Under the pieces are notes generated by a model. That model worked only from the letters and a program-made list of their open reading frames with translations. It was not told the DNA's origin and ran no database searches. From NCBI RefSeq assembly GCF_001730305.1, contig NZ_MIJY01000005.1:48853-112852 (forward strand): a stretch of 64,000 nucleotides of DNA, written 5' to 3'. The number at the start of each line of letters is the position of its first letter. The stretch's first letter is position 1. Shown here in pieces: positions 8,301 to 16,310 of the stretch. Source of the stretch: Enterococcus termitis (GTDB lineage Bacteria; Bacillota; Bacilli; Lactobacillales; Enterococcaceae). The translations under genes were made by a program, and so were the position numbers.

Positions 8301-10675
8301 TCCTGAAATATTTCACGCAGTTCTTCTTTACTTCTCGTGATTAAAACGCGATTAAGAAAGTGGACTTCTCTACTCTCCTTAGGATTTTCAACTACAGTAA
8401 AAACACCACTATATCCCTCAATCGCCGGGAATGTTGAGCTTAACTTTCCAAAAGATAAATCTAAATAAACAGTAGTAATGTCTTCTCCACCATTCCAAGC
8501 AAATCGAAAATGACTATTTGAAGGAAATGCTCCTTTAAAATAGTCGATTTTTCTTTGATTTGGGGTAGCAGAATTATTTTCAACGAGTTGTTCTTGAACT
8601 ATTGGTTCTTCAATAACTTGAGGTAACTCATCATTAGCTACTTGATTCATTTTTGTTTCAAAAAAAGTAGAAGCTACTCGTGGATCTCCATCCAATCGAA
8701 TTTCTTCTACTTCATCACTATATGGATTTAAATTCTCTAAGTGCTGCTTCATAAGAGTTAGTTCGGAATCATTTAAAACTGATCCCCTTTCTCTTGTCAC
8801 TCGATTTTTTGCAACGTATAAGAGTTCTCTTTCAAAAAACAGTCCCTCTTCAGTGATTTCTCTAGTCATCGAATCTATCAAATGATCAAGTTCATCTATA
8901 CTGTGTACTCTAATCTTATGCAACGGGTCCACTTCAACTATTTTATCTACACTTGGATCTTCTATTACTGCAAAAATTTGCTCGTTAATCAAACCTTCAT
9001 TGGCTGCTAACTTTAAATCATGTGACGACTGATATATCGAGTGTTCCATAGTATGGAAATTATTCCTAAAAAGAAAGTATACTGCTTTATCTTCTGGAAA
9101 ATGCATCAACCCGATTTCAATTTCCGGATTGGCCTTGAGAGGAGATAGACTAATCATATTATCTTTCTTTAAGTCAGGATTGGCTAAATAATCAAGGTAA
9201 TCTCTATAATTCAAAAGGAATTGAAAATCAATTGTACCACCTGAAGTAAAACTTTTGACGGCTTTTGTTTTTTCAAATAACTCCTTTTCAAAAGAAAAAG
9301 TATCAACTTCTGGATCAATTATGTCCTCAAAGCATTGTCGAAACTCTGATAAACTCCTAGTTTCAATCCTACTCCCTTTAATTCTAAATAGTTTTTTAAG
9401 TGTAGGTATCTCAACGATTTCATATGAATCACTGTGTCCTTGTACATGTGGAAAGTCCCTTTGAAGACTACATCTAGAATTGGAAAGCCAAATGGAGGAC
9501 ATATCACCACTTGGCAATACAAAACTGAATTGTTTATTGTTTGTTAGTGTTCCTTTTAATTCACTGTAATGTCCTGTCCGATTGGTAATGGATTGACTGG
9601 AATCGTTTGTAACATCTCTTGAGTTACTATCTCTCTTATTTGGCTCAACAGGTTGTTTAGGTGTTGAATATTCTTCAATTGATCGTTTTCCGTTGGATAA
9701 GGATTTTTCTTCAGTCCAGATTTCAGAAGCTGAATTTCTCGACTGATTGCTTGTTCCTCCAGAGAATGAAGATATTCCATCAATGTTCCTTCTGCTAATT
9801 TCATGTGATACAGAGGCTGATTTTGATCTTTCAAATATGCCATTGCTATTCTTCCGTAATCTTGCAGCGGTGCCTCGAATTCTTTGTTTGTCGATAGTTG
9901 AATTTCTGTTAACTCTAAATCTTCTATCTTGGTACTTTCGCTCATTTGATCTTTCTTGTCCATATGTTTGTTCCTCCTGCTTAGTGAATTCTTTTTCGAT
10001 TTCCTGTTTAATTACGTATATTTTTGACAATGCATGACGAGTAACTTCGTTGACTACATTTCCTAGGGTGAAAACTTCAATTCCTAGTTCGATATCCATA
10101 ATCTCATCAAAGTAGTTTTCATCATACACTGGGTTTAACCAAGGGGCTTTAGTAGAAATTGCATATAAAATAGAATTCTCAATCAGTTGCCGATTTTTAC
10201 TTACATAACCTGTTGTATCCTTTTCTTCGTAGTTATTAACCGCATGATAGATTAAGTCTTCAAATGCATTAAAAAGAGGAACTTCTGAATCTTTCACATC
10301 AAAAACAGATTCATAAAACTTAGAAATAACCTTCTTAGCAATAGTTCTATTTCCTGTCCAGCTAGGTTCTTCAAACTTTTTACCATAGGTCTGCGATATA
10401 TCAAATAAGTGTTTCGCCACTACTTGATCTTGCTGACTGTCAACTATCGCAATACTTTTCTGTCCTTTTCTTGGATAACGATCGATCTTTTTCCACGTAT
10501 CGAAATCTGCTAAATACGTTGCATTAGGCTTTTGCTTATGAATAGATACTTTATCTATAAAACTATATTTATATAGTTGGCCACTAAATGCAAGAAAAGT
10601 TCTCCAATTATCCGAATTAGCTTTAATACTCTTCAAGCTTTCATCATAGATTTCTCGTAGATTCATTCTCACCAT
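2309..10675 (-). CDS. Giant antirestriction-like protein: ArdC-like N-term, N6-adenine methylase, SNF2-type helicase
   Basis: This 2788-residue protein joins several parts. Residues about 1-120 resemble the ArdC/LtrC-type ssDNA-binding domain (TYLADFDTWKKIDRYPRKGQ). About 377-665 and 717-995 are two diverged copies of one unknown module. About 1150-1420 is an N6-adenine methyltransferase: DPAMGTGNF (about 1285) is the SAM-binding motif and GNFPFNN (about 1348) is the variant of NPPF seen in DarB-like proteins. About 1960-2520 is an SF2/SNF2 helicase with VGAGKTA (about 1981), DEAH (about 2143), ATGTPVSN (about 2193) and QREGRILRQG (about 2476). Charged helices and an acidic tail follow. Related methylase-helicase giants occur on phages and conjugative elements and are thought to protect or process incoming DNA. 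It has a companion gene just upstream. Confidence 0.85.
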   Translation of the reverse strand: MVRMNLREIYDESLKSIKANSDNWRTFLAFSGQLYKYSFIDKVSIHKQKPNATYLADFDTWKKIDRYPRKGQKSIAIVDSQQDQVVAKHLFDISQTYGKKFEEPSWTGNRTIAKKVISKFYESVFDVKDSEVPLFNAFEDLIYHAVNNYEEKDTTGYVSKNRQLIENSILYAISTKAPWLNPVYDENYFDEIMDIELGIEVFTLGNVVNEVTRHALSKIYVIKQEIEKEFTKQEEQTYGQERSNERKYQDRRFRVNRNSTIDKQRIRGTAARLRKNSNGIFERSKSASVSHEISRRNIDGISSFSGGTSNQSRNSASEIWTEEKSLSNGKRSIEEYSTPKQPVEPNKRDSNSRDVTNDSSQSITNRTGHYSELKGTLTNNKQFSFVLPSGDMSSIWLSNSRCSLQRDFPHVQGHSDSYEIVEIPTLKKLFRIKGSRIETRSLSEFRQCFEDIIDPEVDTFSFEKELFEKTKAVKSFTSGGTIDFQFLLNYRDYLDYLANPDLKKDNMISLSPLKANPEIEIGLMHFPEDKAVYFLFRNNFHTMEHSIYQSSHDLKLAANEGLINEQIFAVIEDPSVDKIVEVDPLHKIRVHSIDELDHLIDSMTREITEEGLFFERELLYVAKNRVTRERGSVLNDSELTLMKQHLENLNPYSDEVEEIRLDGDPRVASTFFETKMNQVANDELPQVIEEPIVQEQLVENNSATPNQRKIDYFKGAFPSNSHFRFAWNGGEDITTVYLDLSFGKLSSTFPAIEGYSGVFTVVENPKESREVHFLNRVLITRSKEELREIFQDMANNTGETTSFENELFRLMREKGIENNGLGRNSKELTFSRLVEYKKYLKTVYPEENTNSGDVELSLVPLAANPEIKIGIMDFVQDEATYLLFRNNFHSGTISEKTNFLLEKAFAVVEDVSQEKMYEFEQFSTITVRNMDEFRQFVEDTSKEISLDALLFERQLILKTKDINSRIPGTSISDMNLSILERHLANLDLSNDSLNALDIEVENEPLLVISSLKNEQEFTIAQFDKFYLKFIDGEHSADIYTLDDFYYGYIDFKIGSPEALVSLKSQDDRIGYLTIIEKNHFSHGHQEMNFPKIPWVIERLNESVPKINSKYLSEEGRKYRESIKGTAEKEHNEEESSEEMSLFDFEYDAALESNQTDNNPMSETLLVSKNYYSSDDTLYQNGKKAKAQDNLIALELLDSLEKQQQQATKEDQSVLAKYSGWGGIPEIFDEELSNWKDERNRLKNLLSDQEYAGVRSTVLTAFYTDPKLIRTMYQFAENFGDFSKGNILDPAMGTGNFFQALPDNLKSANLTGIELDGLTGRLAKQLYPDANVSIAGFEKVKLKEKMDLVIGNFPFNNIKVLDQQYDKYNFVVHDYFMAKSINSLNQKGVLLFITSAGSMDKKDMRAREFLAKRANFIGAVRLPKTAFKQSAGTEVISDILIFQKKTMKEMMAEYQEPNWVNSREHPEFLGLFMNEYFIEHPEQILGEIRVKNFQGQTLDVVPPSDQDLIKEVNEAFNRVLKDQTIEKIEIKEKSSHLLPEVLVEITVPEETKQYSFFKVGSRTFYHTVDGEFEEYKGTMNQTRIKLMIPVREAVSEVLTLQQYDYEESELKEKLKILNETYDAFVDKCGYMNDPVNMRILRADNKYPLLVSLEKETEDGYIKQPIFYQATVRPKQMIHTVSKAIDAVQISMMRRRNIDFEYVQELYPDHTFKEIIEELGSEIYLNPSKLRSFDTLPEENLNAWEIADEFLTGNVKEKLDRSISIRDAVKNADLLKQIDKGIEDLKKAQPERLLEGDIKFQIGSPWIPLRFYDEFMHDLFETPEYMTKGKFRIRVDYLDHNASWRVLEKGKNGNSVLVTEKFGTDRINGYEILEASLNLQKATIKDRVVDGDTVRYVLNAKETMIARGKQEDIEYEFQKWLFQDQARSRELLDIYNDRFNTNRPRKYNGENLTFDEMNLQVELRPHQKDVIARILYSGKALMAHEVGAGKTAAMLSAGMYLKQNGLVNKPLYVVPNHLTEQWGKEILTFYPNANILITTKKDFEKQNRRAFVSRIATGNYDAVIIGHSQFERIPLSEERQRAILNSQIKDALSIIAELKAADAEKWSIKQIERFKKGLETKLEKLANESKKDDVITFEELGVDCLFVDEAHAYKNLFIYTKMQNVAGVGKSNSQRASDMLSKVRYIQEMNDGKNVVFATGTPVSNSMSELYVMQYFLQPEELKQRGLNSFDSWASTFGQVTSTLEITPEGSGYRIRDRFSKFHNLPELMTMFHQVADIQTADMLKLPVPELETGKVQTIVTERSLYQERKMAEFVTRSEDIRNGHVDPSDDNMLKLTNEAKLMAIDSRLIDEEQVRDPESKLSICSEKVFSVWERTKPTNSTQIIFSDSGTPKPGKFNVYQEIKDQLLSKGVPENEIAFVHDAKTDKQRDDLFEKVRNGEVRVIIGSTQKLGTGTNIQNKLIAAHHIDCPWKPSDLTQREGRILRQGNENETVEIFRYVTKGTFDSYLWQIQEQKLTYIAQVMNGSNINRSMDDLDETVLSAAEVKAIATDNPLLAEKMGIDNEVTRLQLIRSQWANARSRMDKNIRETYPNKLAYLDEQLKKYSADLSVINSNPQQEFFMEIDGKQIDNREDAFIQINAFSQLTGNDLNKEKGSAEIKIGSYRGLDVYLEKTTMREDTLSLRGESSYRTKFTPDTKTGNITRLINLVNHINDRINDTNDEIRDTKLQMEVAQRELEAPFPQQEELDQYLKEQSTINKQIELQTLESESEEERYEVEYDMEDEQEHVMGI

Positions 10676-10706
10676 ACTTCTTACACCTTCTTAGTCAATT
10701 TTATTA

Positions 10707-11657
10707 TTATTGATTACCAATTTCTTGAGAGTTTTCAATTTCTACATTTTCATTCCCAGCTGCATACCCTTGGGCCAACTCCATATCTTGAATTCTGTCC
10801 AGTCTTCTACTAACACCGTCAGATAATTCTTTTTCATTAGTTAACGAAACAATTGACTCGAGCTCATTCTTTTGTTCATCAGTAATAGACCCACTATAAT
10901 TGTGCATTTCAATGACCAACGTATCATACATGTTCAAATCAATTTTTTCACTAGTGTGTATTTTTTCAGTGAATCCTCTTTTTTGATTCATCAAATCTAA
11001 ATATCTTAACGTTTCTATACTCATGTTTGATAGAGAATGGTCAATACGGTCAGCGTATTTTTCATAGCGATCCTTCTCATAATCAAAACCAGATTCAACA
11101 TCCTCTATTAAATCCCTTAATGAGTAGTCATGATCAATTTCAAGTTTTGGAAGTCCATATCCTTGGTCCCATGCATCTTTAACGCCAACAACATATTGAT
11201 TTTCTTCAAGCTCTGGATACTTTTCACTTAATTCTTTCTCATTTTCGGCATAAATGATTTCTGTGGTACTTTCTTTCCCATCCTCGATAACAGTGTAAAA
11301 GTGATCTATGTTTCTTTCCATCGCTTTGGGTAATTGTTCAGCAGCTGCAACTCCTTTTTCTGTTAATCCATATACATAATAAGTATCATTGCCTGATTCA
11401 AAACTTGAATTAGGCTCAGTAATGATTAATCCATTCTCTTGTAAAAATTCGACATCAGCTGACTTAGAAACAGCTACCTCCATACTAGGATTCCCAACTT
11501 TAGTCTCAATAGGATACGTAAGATCTTCTGAAGGAATTCCATTTTTATCAACTGTCCAAAAATCGATAGTTCCATCACTAAATTTAAGTCCGGTCAGTTG
11601 AACTTGTTCTTGCTTGTTATATCTTTTCGATTCAAATAGTTCTTCTTTTAAGTTCAT
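10707..11657 (-). CDS. Hypothetical acidic protein preceding the methylase/helicase
   Basis: The start is taken at 11655-11657 because AAAGGG precedes it and the promoter -10 lies upstream; an earlier in-frame ATG at 11687 would lie ahead of the -10. The product has about 316 residues, is acidic and soluble, and has no named family. It contains KFSDGTIDFWTVDKNGIPSED near the start and a module YTVIEDGKE...IIYAENEKEL that is similar to a part of the 206-aa protein at 281-901. A D/Y-rich segment (about 175-200) and a helical C-terminus follow. It sits 31 bases upstream of the giant gene, so the two are probably co-transcribed and may form one complex; this is inferred. Confidence 0.7.
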   Translation of the reverse strand: MNLKEELFESKRYNKQEQVQLTGLKFSDGTIDFWTVDKNGIPSEDLTYPIETKVGNPSMEVAVSKSADVEFLQENGLIITEPNSSFESGNDTYYVYGLTEKGVAAAEQLPKAMERNIDHFYTVIEDGKESTTEIIYAENEKELSEKYPELEENQYVVGVKDAWDQGYGLPKLEIDHDYSLRDLIEDVESGFDYEKDRYEKYADRIDHSLSNMSIETLRYLDLMNQKRGFTEKIHTSEKIDLNMYDTLVIEMHNYSGSITDEQKNELESIVSLTNEKELSDGVSRRLDRIQDMELAQGYAAGNENVEIENSQEIGNQ

Positions 11658-11677
11658 TTTCAAAATCCCTTTCGTTA

Positions 11678-11716
11678 AAAATATCATCTTTTTATTTATA
11701 CGTCAATATAAACATG
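11678..11716 (-). promoter_or_regulatory. Promoter with repeated CATGTTTATATTGAC element
   Basis: TTGACG (11701-11706), a 17-base spacer and TATTTT (11678-11683) on the minus strand form a promoter for the 11657-2309 pair. The bases upstream, CATGTTTATATTGAC, are identical to those at 1884-1898 in the same register, and AAACATGTTT is itself palindromic. This suggests common regulation of the two operons. Confidence 0.7.
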
Positions 11717-11744
11717 TTTTTATTTACGTGAAAAAAATTTCCTG

Positions 11745-11774
11745 AAGGTCGGGTTTGACCTTTTTTGTCTTTTT
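11745..11774 (+). terminator. Small hairpin with T-tract downstream of 11775
   Basis: AAGGTC and GACCTT pair around a six-base loop and are followed on the plus strand by a T-rich run (11761-11774). On the minus strand the T-run is displaced by several bases, so it is a weaker minus terminator for the operon that ends at 11775. It separates that operon from the promoter at 11678-11706. Confidence 0.55.
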
Positions 11775-12380
11775 TTATTTCAGAGTAGTGTCTGTGTCCT
11801 CAAGTGAAATATAGCTAAATTCTCTAATTTTGTAATCATTGGCTTTCACTTCTCTTTCACCCAAAAGCTTTACTTTGCTTATATTCTCAAGTTTTTTCTT
11901 AACAACATTTCCATCGCTATCTAAAATATCAAACGTTGTTTTTACTTCAGCAATCACTTGGAACTGTTTTTCATTGATTCGATGATAATAAACATCTGAT
12001 GATTTATAAGTAATATTTGCATAGTTTTGATTGTTGTTATTCAGTTCCTGTACACGGATAAAGTCCTGGTATTTATCTTTTAAATTCTGCGTACTTAGCT
12101 TTTCTAAAGCTTTTTGATTGTCACCGACCTTTTCATAGGTAAAAAATGTTTTCAAAAATTCTTCCGTCGTTTGCAGGGCACTTTCCATTTCTTCATACTT
12201 TGGATTCGTTATCTCAATTATTTCGATATCCTTGGTTGAGCTATCACTTGTGGACACTTCACCAATTTCAATTGAATCATCCTGGTTCTTTTCATCACTA
12301 TTTTTGTTAATAAACAAAACCGCTAGAAGAAAAATGAAAAAGATACCTGGAATAATCCACATAAATTTTTTTATCTTCAT
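11775..12380 (-). CDS. Membrane-anchored transfer protein, VirB8-like candidate
   Basis: 201 residues with a single N-terminal membrane segment (about 7-24), a charged linker, and an extracellular domain (about 60-195). That domain begins with helices (ALQTTEEFLKTFFTYEKVGDNQKALEKL) and continues as beta strands with repeated V/I patterns. A TM plus helix then beta sheet is the layout of the NTF2-like VirB8/TcpC group, which scaffolds Gram-positive secretion channels. I see no diagnostic motif, so the assignment rests on topology and on position next to the lytic enzyme gene. It is the last gene of the mobilisation operon. Confidence 0.55.
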   Translation of the reverse strand: MKIKKFMWIIPGIFFIFLLAVLFINKNSDEKNQDDSIEIGEVSTSDSSTKDIEIIEITNPKYEEMESALQTTEEFLKTFFTYEKVGDNQKALEKLSTQNLKDKYQDFIRVQELNNNNQNYANITYKSSDVYYHRINEKQFQVIAEVKTTFDILDSDGNVVKKKLENISKVKLLGEREVKANDYKIREFSYISLEDTDTTLK

Positions 12381-12403
12381 TCAATTCACCACCTTTAAGT
12401 AGT

Positions 12404-13444
12404 CTATTTAACTCGGTAAAAGAATACTGGAGCATAAGAATAGCCATAGTATCCTTCAAATGGGGTAACCACAACATCACCATCCTGAGGAAATCCTTTG
12501 TCGGTTGCAGGGGTACAATGAATAATTGTTTTTCCATTGTCAGTGAAAATGCCAGTATGACCATTATCTCCACCAGAAGAACCTTTAAATCCCCAAACGA
12601 AGATATCTCCAGGTTGTACATCTTCCTTAGAAATTGGCTCTAAGTACTTTCCTTCAACTGAATACAACGTATCAGTGCTTCCTAATCCAATAGGAATTCC
12701 TGCATGTTCCATTGCCCTGGTTACAAAAGCTGAACAGTCGTAGTATGGAAATGTTCCACGTGGTCCTAATTGTGTATATATGACACCTTTTCTGTGCATT
12801 GATTCAGCCCATTCAAGTACTTTTTTAGCTTTCCCACTGGCATTCAAACTGCTATTACTATTTCCATTACCACCAGATTTTGACCAAAGTAAGCTAGCTT
12901 CCGGATTTCCACCTAGCATAGTGATAAATTGTTTAATTGCTGGTACCCAATTAGCATTCAAACCCATAGGATCATTGGCAGCACCTACGGGACAATAAAC
13001 ACTCCCTAAAGCCTCAACTGTATGGAGTTTACGTTCGACTATTAGGTTCTTTAGTGTCCTTCCAGTTGCTTCAATCCCTTCATCCAATGTACTGTAATGG
13101 ATTAGTCCCTCTGAAGTCATTTGCCCAGAAGGATTATTATGCTGCTTTATTGCAAAACTTGTTCCCCAGGCACTCTCATGAATCATAATTGAAGCAAAAA
13201 TTTCAGGAGTAACACCTGCCTTTTTTGCTTCAGCAATTATCTTATCGGCCTTATCGCTAAACATATTGCACTTTTCTTTGATAATTTTTCGAAATAATTT
13301 GTCGTCAAAGCTACTATCTGAAAGTTCTGTGTCTTGCATGGCTACAGTAGCAGAATTCACGAATGGTTGTGTTATCACGGTAACAATCATTAAAAGAAAG
13401 AGTGCTGCCGACATAGCTGCTCCAACTATCAACCATTTTTTCAT
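12404..13444 (-). CDS. Bifunctional cell-wall hydrolase (glucosaminidase-like plus NlpC/P60)
   Basis: A 346-residue VirB1-type protein. Residues about 5-27 are a membrane anchor or signal. Residues about 60-175 form a lysozyme/glucosaminidase-like domain with FASIMIHESAWGTS, whose Glu is the probable catalytic acid, and an NNPSG motif. After a Gly/Ser/Asn linker, residues about 205-346 are an NlpC/P60 endopeptidase with DCSAFV (Cys about 236) and GHTGIF (His). Such enzymes open peptidoglycan locally for the secretion channel, as TraG of pIP501 and Orf14 of Tn916 do. It lies between the VirB8-like gene and the TOPRIM gene and shares a one-base start/stop overlap with the latter. Confidence 0.88.
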   Translation of the reverse strand: MKKWLIVGAAMSAALFLLMIVTVITQPFVNSATVAMQDTELSDSSFDDKLFRKIIKEKCNMFSDKADKIIAEAKKAGVTPEIFASIMIHESAWGTSFAIKQHNNPSGQMTSEGLIHYSTLDEGIEATGRTLKNLIVERKLHTVEALGSVYCPVGAANDPMGLNANWVPAIKQFITMLGGNPEASLLWSKSGGNGNSNSSLNASGKAKKVLEWAESMHRKGVIYTQLGPRGTFPYYDCSAFVTRAMEHAGIPIGLGSTDTLYSVEGKYLEPISKEDVQPGDIFVWGFKGSSGGDNGHTGIFTDNGKTIIHCTPATDKGFPQDGDVVVTPFEGYYGYSYAPVFFYRVK

Positions 13445-14532
13445 TACGCTTCCACAACCTTTTGAACAGTTGCTTCTCTCTGCTCATTTAGTCTATTTGT
13501 TTCTTTCAAGAGATCGTTGTAATCGAAATTTTCAATCGTCTTGTCTACTGATTTTGGAAGCTCAATGTTGATTGCGTCTAGGAACTTATCAGAGTAGCCT
13601 TCCCTAGAAAGAAATTTTTTGAAACTTGTAATGTACTCAATTCCTCCTTTATCATTATTGACACATAGAGTCAGCTTGGGTATTACTCGGGCATCACCTC
13701 CTGACAGTTTTTCATTTGCCCTCACTACCTTCCTAAAATGCGCCTCAATGGCCGCATGTTTTAATCCACTTCCAGCAACAAAGTCAATATTATGGTCACG
13801 CGGTGTTAACAGAAATTCTTTTTTATTTAGCGAAAGAAAACTCATGACTTCTATCGGTGCTTCGAATATCTTTATTTCTTCAGTTGGCATCTTGCTACTT
13901 AATGCCGCAAAAAATACCGCAGTCTTATCATTGGCTGGGTGTTGGAACAGAAAATGATCACGCTTAGGATTCATACGTTTTTCAGGTGGAATATACTGCG
14001 TACCCTTTAGTTCAATTCCAATAACATCGTTTATATCCATCGTTTCCCGATTGATCATACGGAATACACAATTTTTATGTTGATCTTGCATTAACAGTCC
14101 ATTTCTTTTGAACAGATTAATAATCTCTGTATCAATCTCTCTTTCAGAACCAAGATAATGAAATACATCAGCAAATGTCTTCGAATGTTTCACTTCTTTG
14201 TCATATTCAAACTTGTCATATTGCTTCACTTGAAAGTCTTGCTCAGTCAAAATTTCGGCTTCACTACCTAATATTTCTTTCACGGCATCATTAAAGGTCA
14301 TGTCATAAATTTGAATGGCAACTGAAATACAACTGGTTGTATGTCTTTCTTCTGCTCCTGTGTTAAAATGCATCATCTTTTTTCGATTATCAAATACCCA
14401 ACTAGAGTGTTCCGCATGGCGATAATACTCACCCTGTTTTAGAAAAGATTCTCCCTTGGAAACCAAGAACTCTAGAATATTTGTGTTTCTTGCTTCATCC
14501 GTCTGTTTCTTAGAAAAAAACTTTTTACTCAT
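13444..14532 (-). CDS. DUF3991/TOPRIM-type primase-like protein
   Basis: 362 residues. The N-terminal third has the zinc-finger-less CHC2-like pattern of plasmid primases (GEYYRHAEHSSWVFDNRKKM, then a DAVKEIL helix). About residues 120-170 match DUF3991 with RNGLLMQDQHKNCVFRM, and about 200-300 carry a TOPRIM-type core: FEAPIEVMSFLSL holds the catalytic Glu and LCVNNDKGG the acidic pair. Proteins of this family prime or process transferred single strands in conjugation. It follows the relaxase gene, separated by a hairpin, and ends on the start codon of the lytic enzyme. A lysine-rich N-terminus suggests nucleic-acid contact. Confidence 0.78.
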   Translation of the reverse strand: MSKKFFSKKQTDEARNTNILEFLVSKGESFLKQGEYYRHAEHSSWVFDNRKKMMHFNTGAEERHTTSCISVAIQIYDMTFNDAVKEILGSEAEILTEQDFQVKQYDKFEYDKEVKHSKTFADVFHYLGSEREIDTEIINLFKRNGLLMQDQHKNCVFRMINRETMDINDVIGIELKGTQYIPPEKRMNPKRDHFLFQHPANDKTAVFFAALSSKMPTEEIKIFEAPIEVMSFLSLNKKEFLLTPRDHNIDFVAGSGLKHAAIEAHFRKVVRANEKLSGGDARVIPKLTLCVNNDKGGIEYITSFKKFLSREGYSDKFLDAINIELPKSVDKTIENFDYNDLLKETNRLNEQREATVQKVVEA

Positions 14533-14551
14533 TTAATTCCTCCTAAAATTA

Positions 14552-14582
14552 AAGACACCTAACAGTGTTTGTTAGGTGTCTT
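14552..14582 (-). terminator. Hairpin between relaxase and TOPRIM genes
   Basis: AAGACACCTAACA and TGTTAGGTGTCTT form a perfect 13-base stem with a five-base loop directly after the relaxase stop. The minus-strand tail is TTTAATTTT. In an operon this could reduce rather than abolish transcription of the genes downstream. Confidence 0.7.
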
Positions 14583-16310
14583 CTAAGTTTGATAATTCAT
14601 TTCTCGAACAAGTTTTTCATATGCTTGTTCATTTCTCCACTGATCAGTTGTATCTTTCAGAACTCTCTTTAATCGATTCAGATCCTGACGTAAATTCATC
14701 TCACGTTCCCATTCCTTTTGAACTTGGCTCCATGATTTCTGAGATTCAGTTTTCACTCGTGGAGAAGTTTTTCCTTTACTCAAAACTTCACTTTCTTCGA
14801 TAATTTGTTCTCTATATGAAATAGTATCAGCTTCAGGTATTCGTTCTTTAATTTGTTCATAGTATTTTTTTAGAGTGACGTCAGCATCATCAAAAAGTTC
14901 ATCATAAACAGCAGATACTGAACGTTTGTCTCTCTCATCGATCAATGTGAATTCATCAGTAATTTTTTCCCATTCATCCTTGGTAGGTTTTTGTCCTTCA
15001 ACTTTTTTATGAGGGTTGGCATGTACCTTCTCAAGAGCACGTTGAAAGGCTTCGTCTTCTCTTTTTATTTCAACAGCCATTGATTGTTCTTGATCTATTT
15101 CATTTAAAAAATTGAGTTCTTCATCAAATGAAAAAACTTCCTGTTCAATTTTTTCATCAATAAAAGAGACCTCATCAAATTCATCAATCAACTCCTGAAT
15201 ATCAGATCGACTGACATTCGCTTTTTTCTGGTTAACCTCTGTTCCAATATCCATTTCTTTTATTTGATTTAAGACTGCGTTTCCTAATCGAGTATATAGA
15301 GTTGTTCTTTTGTTTTCTTTGTCAATTCCTGTACCTCTTTTATCTCCGTATGCTTTGGATACTTCCACCGATACGTATTCCTGACGTTGAATCATTTCCT
15401 CATATATATCTGGAAATGATTCACTGATAAAGCGCTCAATGATTCTGTCCAACGGCTCTTTAAATTTGAATTGCTTTGCATAGCCATATTTTCGATACCC
15501 CTTTTGTGGAGGAAGTTTTCTAATCACATCCAGTAGATCCGCTTCATATTTTCGGATTGTCATTGACCCTTCATCTGATCTAATACCATTAATGATTTGT
15601 TTACTTAATTCATCAATTCTTGCTCTTTCCTTCTCCAAACCTAGTAACTGATTTGCAAATGCACTTTTCATAGCTTTCAGAGTTTTTCTTGAACGATATC
15701 CTTGTCTCTCACTTGTAATCTCACCCGTTTCCTCATCAACGATTTTTTTCATTTTACGAAGAGGTTTCGGCTCAACTGTTGCGACATGGACGTGAATATT
15801 GTCCGTGTTGTAATGAATTGAAGCGGTCCATATAGCCGAAGTTAGTAAACCTTCTTTATCTAACATTTTATTCATTGCTGCTCGTGTTGCGTCATGAACT
15901 TTCTTTTCATCCAGCCAATTTGTTTTTGGATCTAGATAACCATGTTCAATCAACCAATTATTATCAAATGAAAAAACATCTTGCCACATCACGCTACCAT
16001 TTTCTGACGCTTCTTTAAACTGTGCTTTTAACGCCACCGTATCTTCATGTGTTAGTCGGCTAGAATCACTAGAGAACAATCGAGACGTCTTAGCTGGGTT
16101 AGCCATATACTTAACATAGTCCTCTAATGTTTCAGCTTCGTCGTTCTCATATGTGCCCTCTGTTCCCTCCTGATTTACAAATGCGGAATACTTATTGTAA
16201 GCCATATTTCGAACCGCTTCATCGCGATCCATGTAGTCCATATATTCAGAAAATGCAGCTGATCCTGGTCGAGCAAATTTACCAGTCATTACAATACCTG
16301 GGCTACTCAT
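14583..16310 (-). CDS. MobP2/MOBL-type relaxase
   Basis: 575 residues. The N-terminal 250 carry the relaxase features of the MobP2 (MobL) family: an early SPGIVMTGKF strand, a YMDRDEA motif (about 26-32), and the metal-binding NIHVHVATVE with the HxH pair near residues 171-173. The region beyond about 250 is helical and strongly acidic, with coiled-coil stretches that probably contact the coupling protein or accessory factors. The enzyme nicks oriT, stays bound to the 5' end and leads the strand to the VirD4-like ATPase. MobP2/MOBL relaxases are known from pLS20-type Firmicutes plasmids, whereas pIP501 (another Inc18 plasmid) uses a MOBQ enzyme. Its start overlaps the stop of the upstream accessory gene. 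Confidence 0.88.
   Translation of the reverse strand: MSSPGIVMTGKFARPGSAAFSEYMDYMDRDEAVRNMAYNKYSAFVNQEGTEGTYENDEAETLEDYVKYMANPAKTSRLFSSDSSRLTHEDTVALKAQFKEASENGSVMWQDVFSFDNNWLIEHGYLDPKTNWLDEKKVHDATRAAMNKMLDKEGLLTSAIWTASIHYNTDNIHVHVATVEPKPLRKMKKIVDEETGEITSERQGYRSRKTLKAMKSAFANQLLGLEKERARIDELSKQIINGIRSDEGSMTIRKYEADLLDVIRKLPPQKGYRKYGYAKQFKFKEPLDRIIERFISESFPDIYEEMIQRQEYVSVEVSKAYGDKRGTGIDKENKRTTLYTRLGNAVLNQIKEMDIGTEVNQKKANVSRSDIQELIDEFDEVSFIDEKIEQEVFSFDEELNFLNEIDQEQSMAVEIKREDEAFQRALEKVHANPHKKVEGQKPTKDEWEKITDEFTLIDERDKRSVSAVYDELFDDADVTLKKYYEQIKERIPEADTISYREQIIEESEVLSKGKTSPRVKTESQKSWSQVQKEWEREMNLRQDLNRLKRVLKDTTDQWRNEQAYEKLVREMNYQT

Noticed and set aside
9556..9963. 135-codon minus-strand ORF inside the giant gene
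   Set aside because: It lies in another frame fully within the methylase/helicase gene and has no features of its own.
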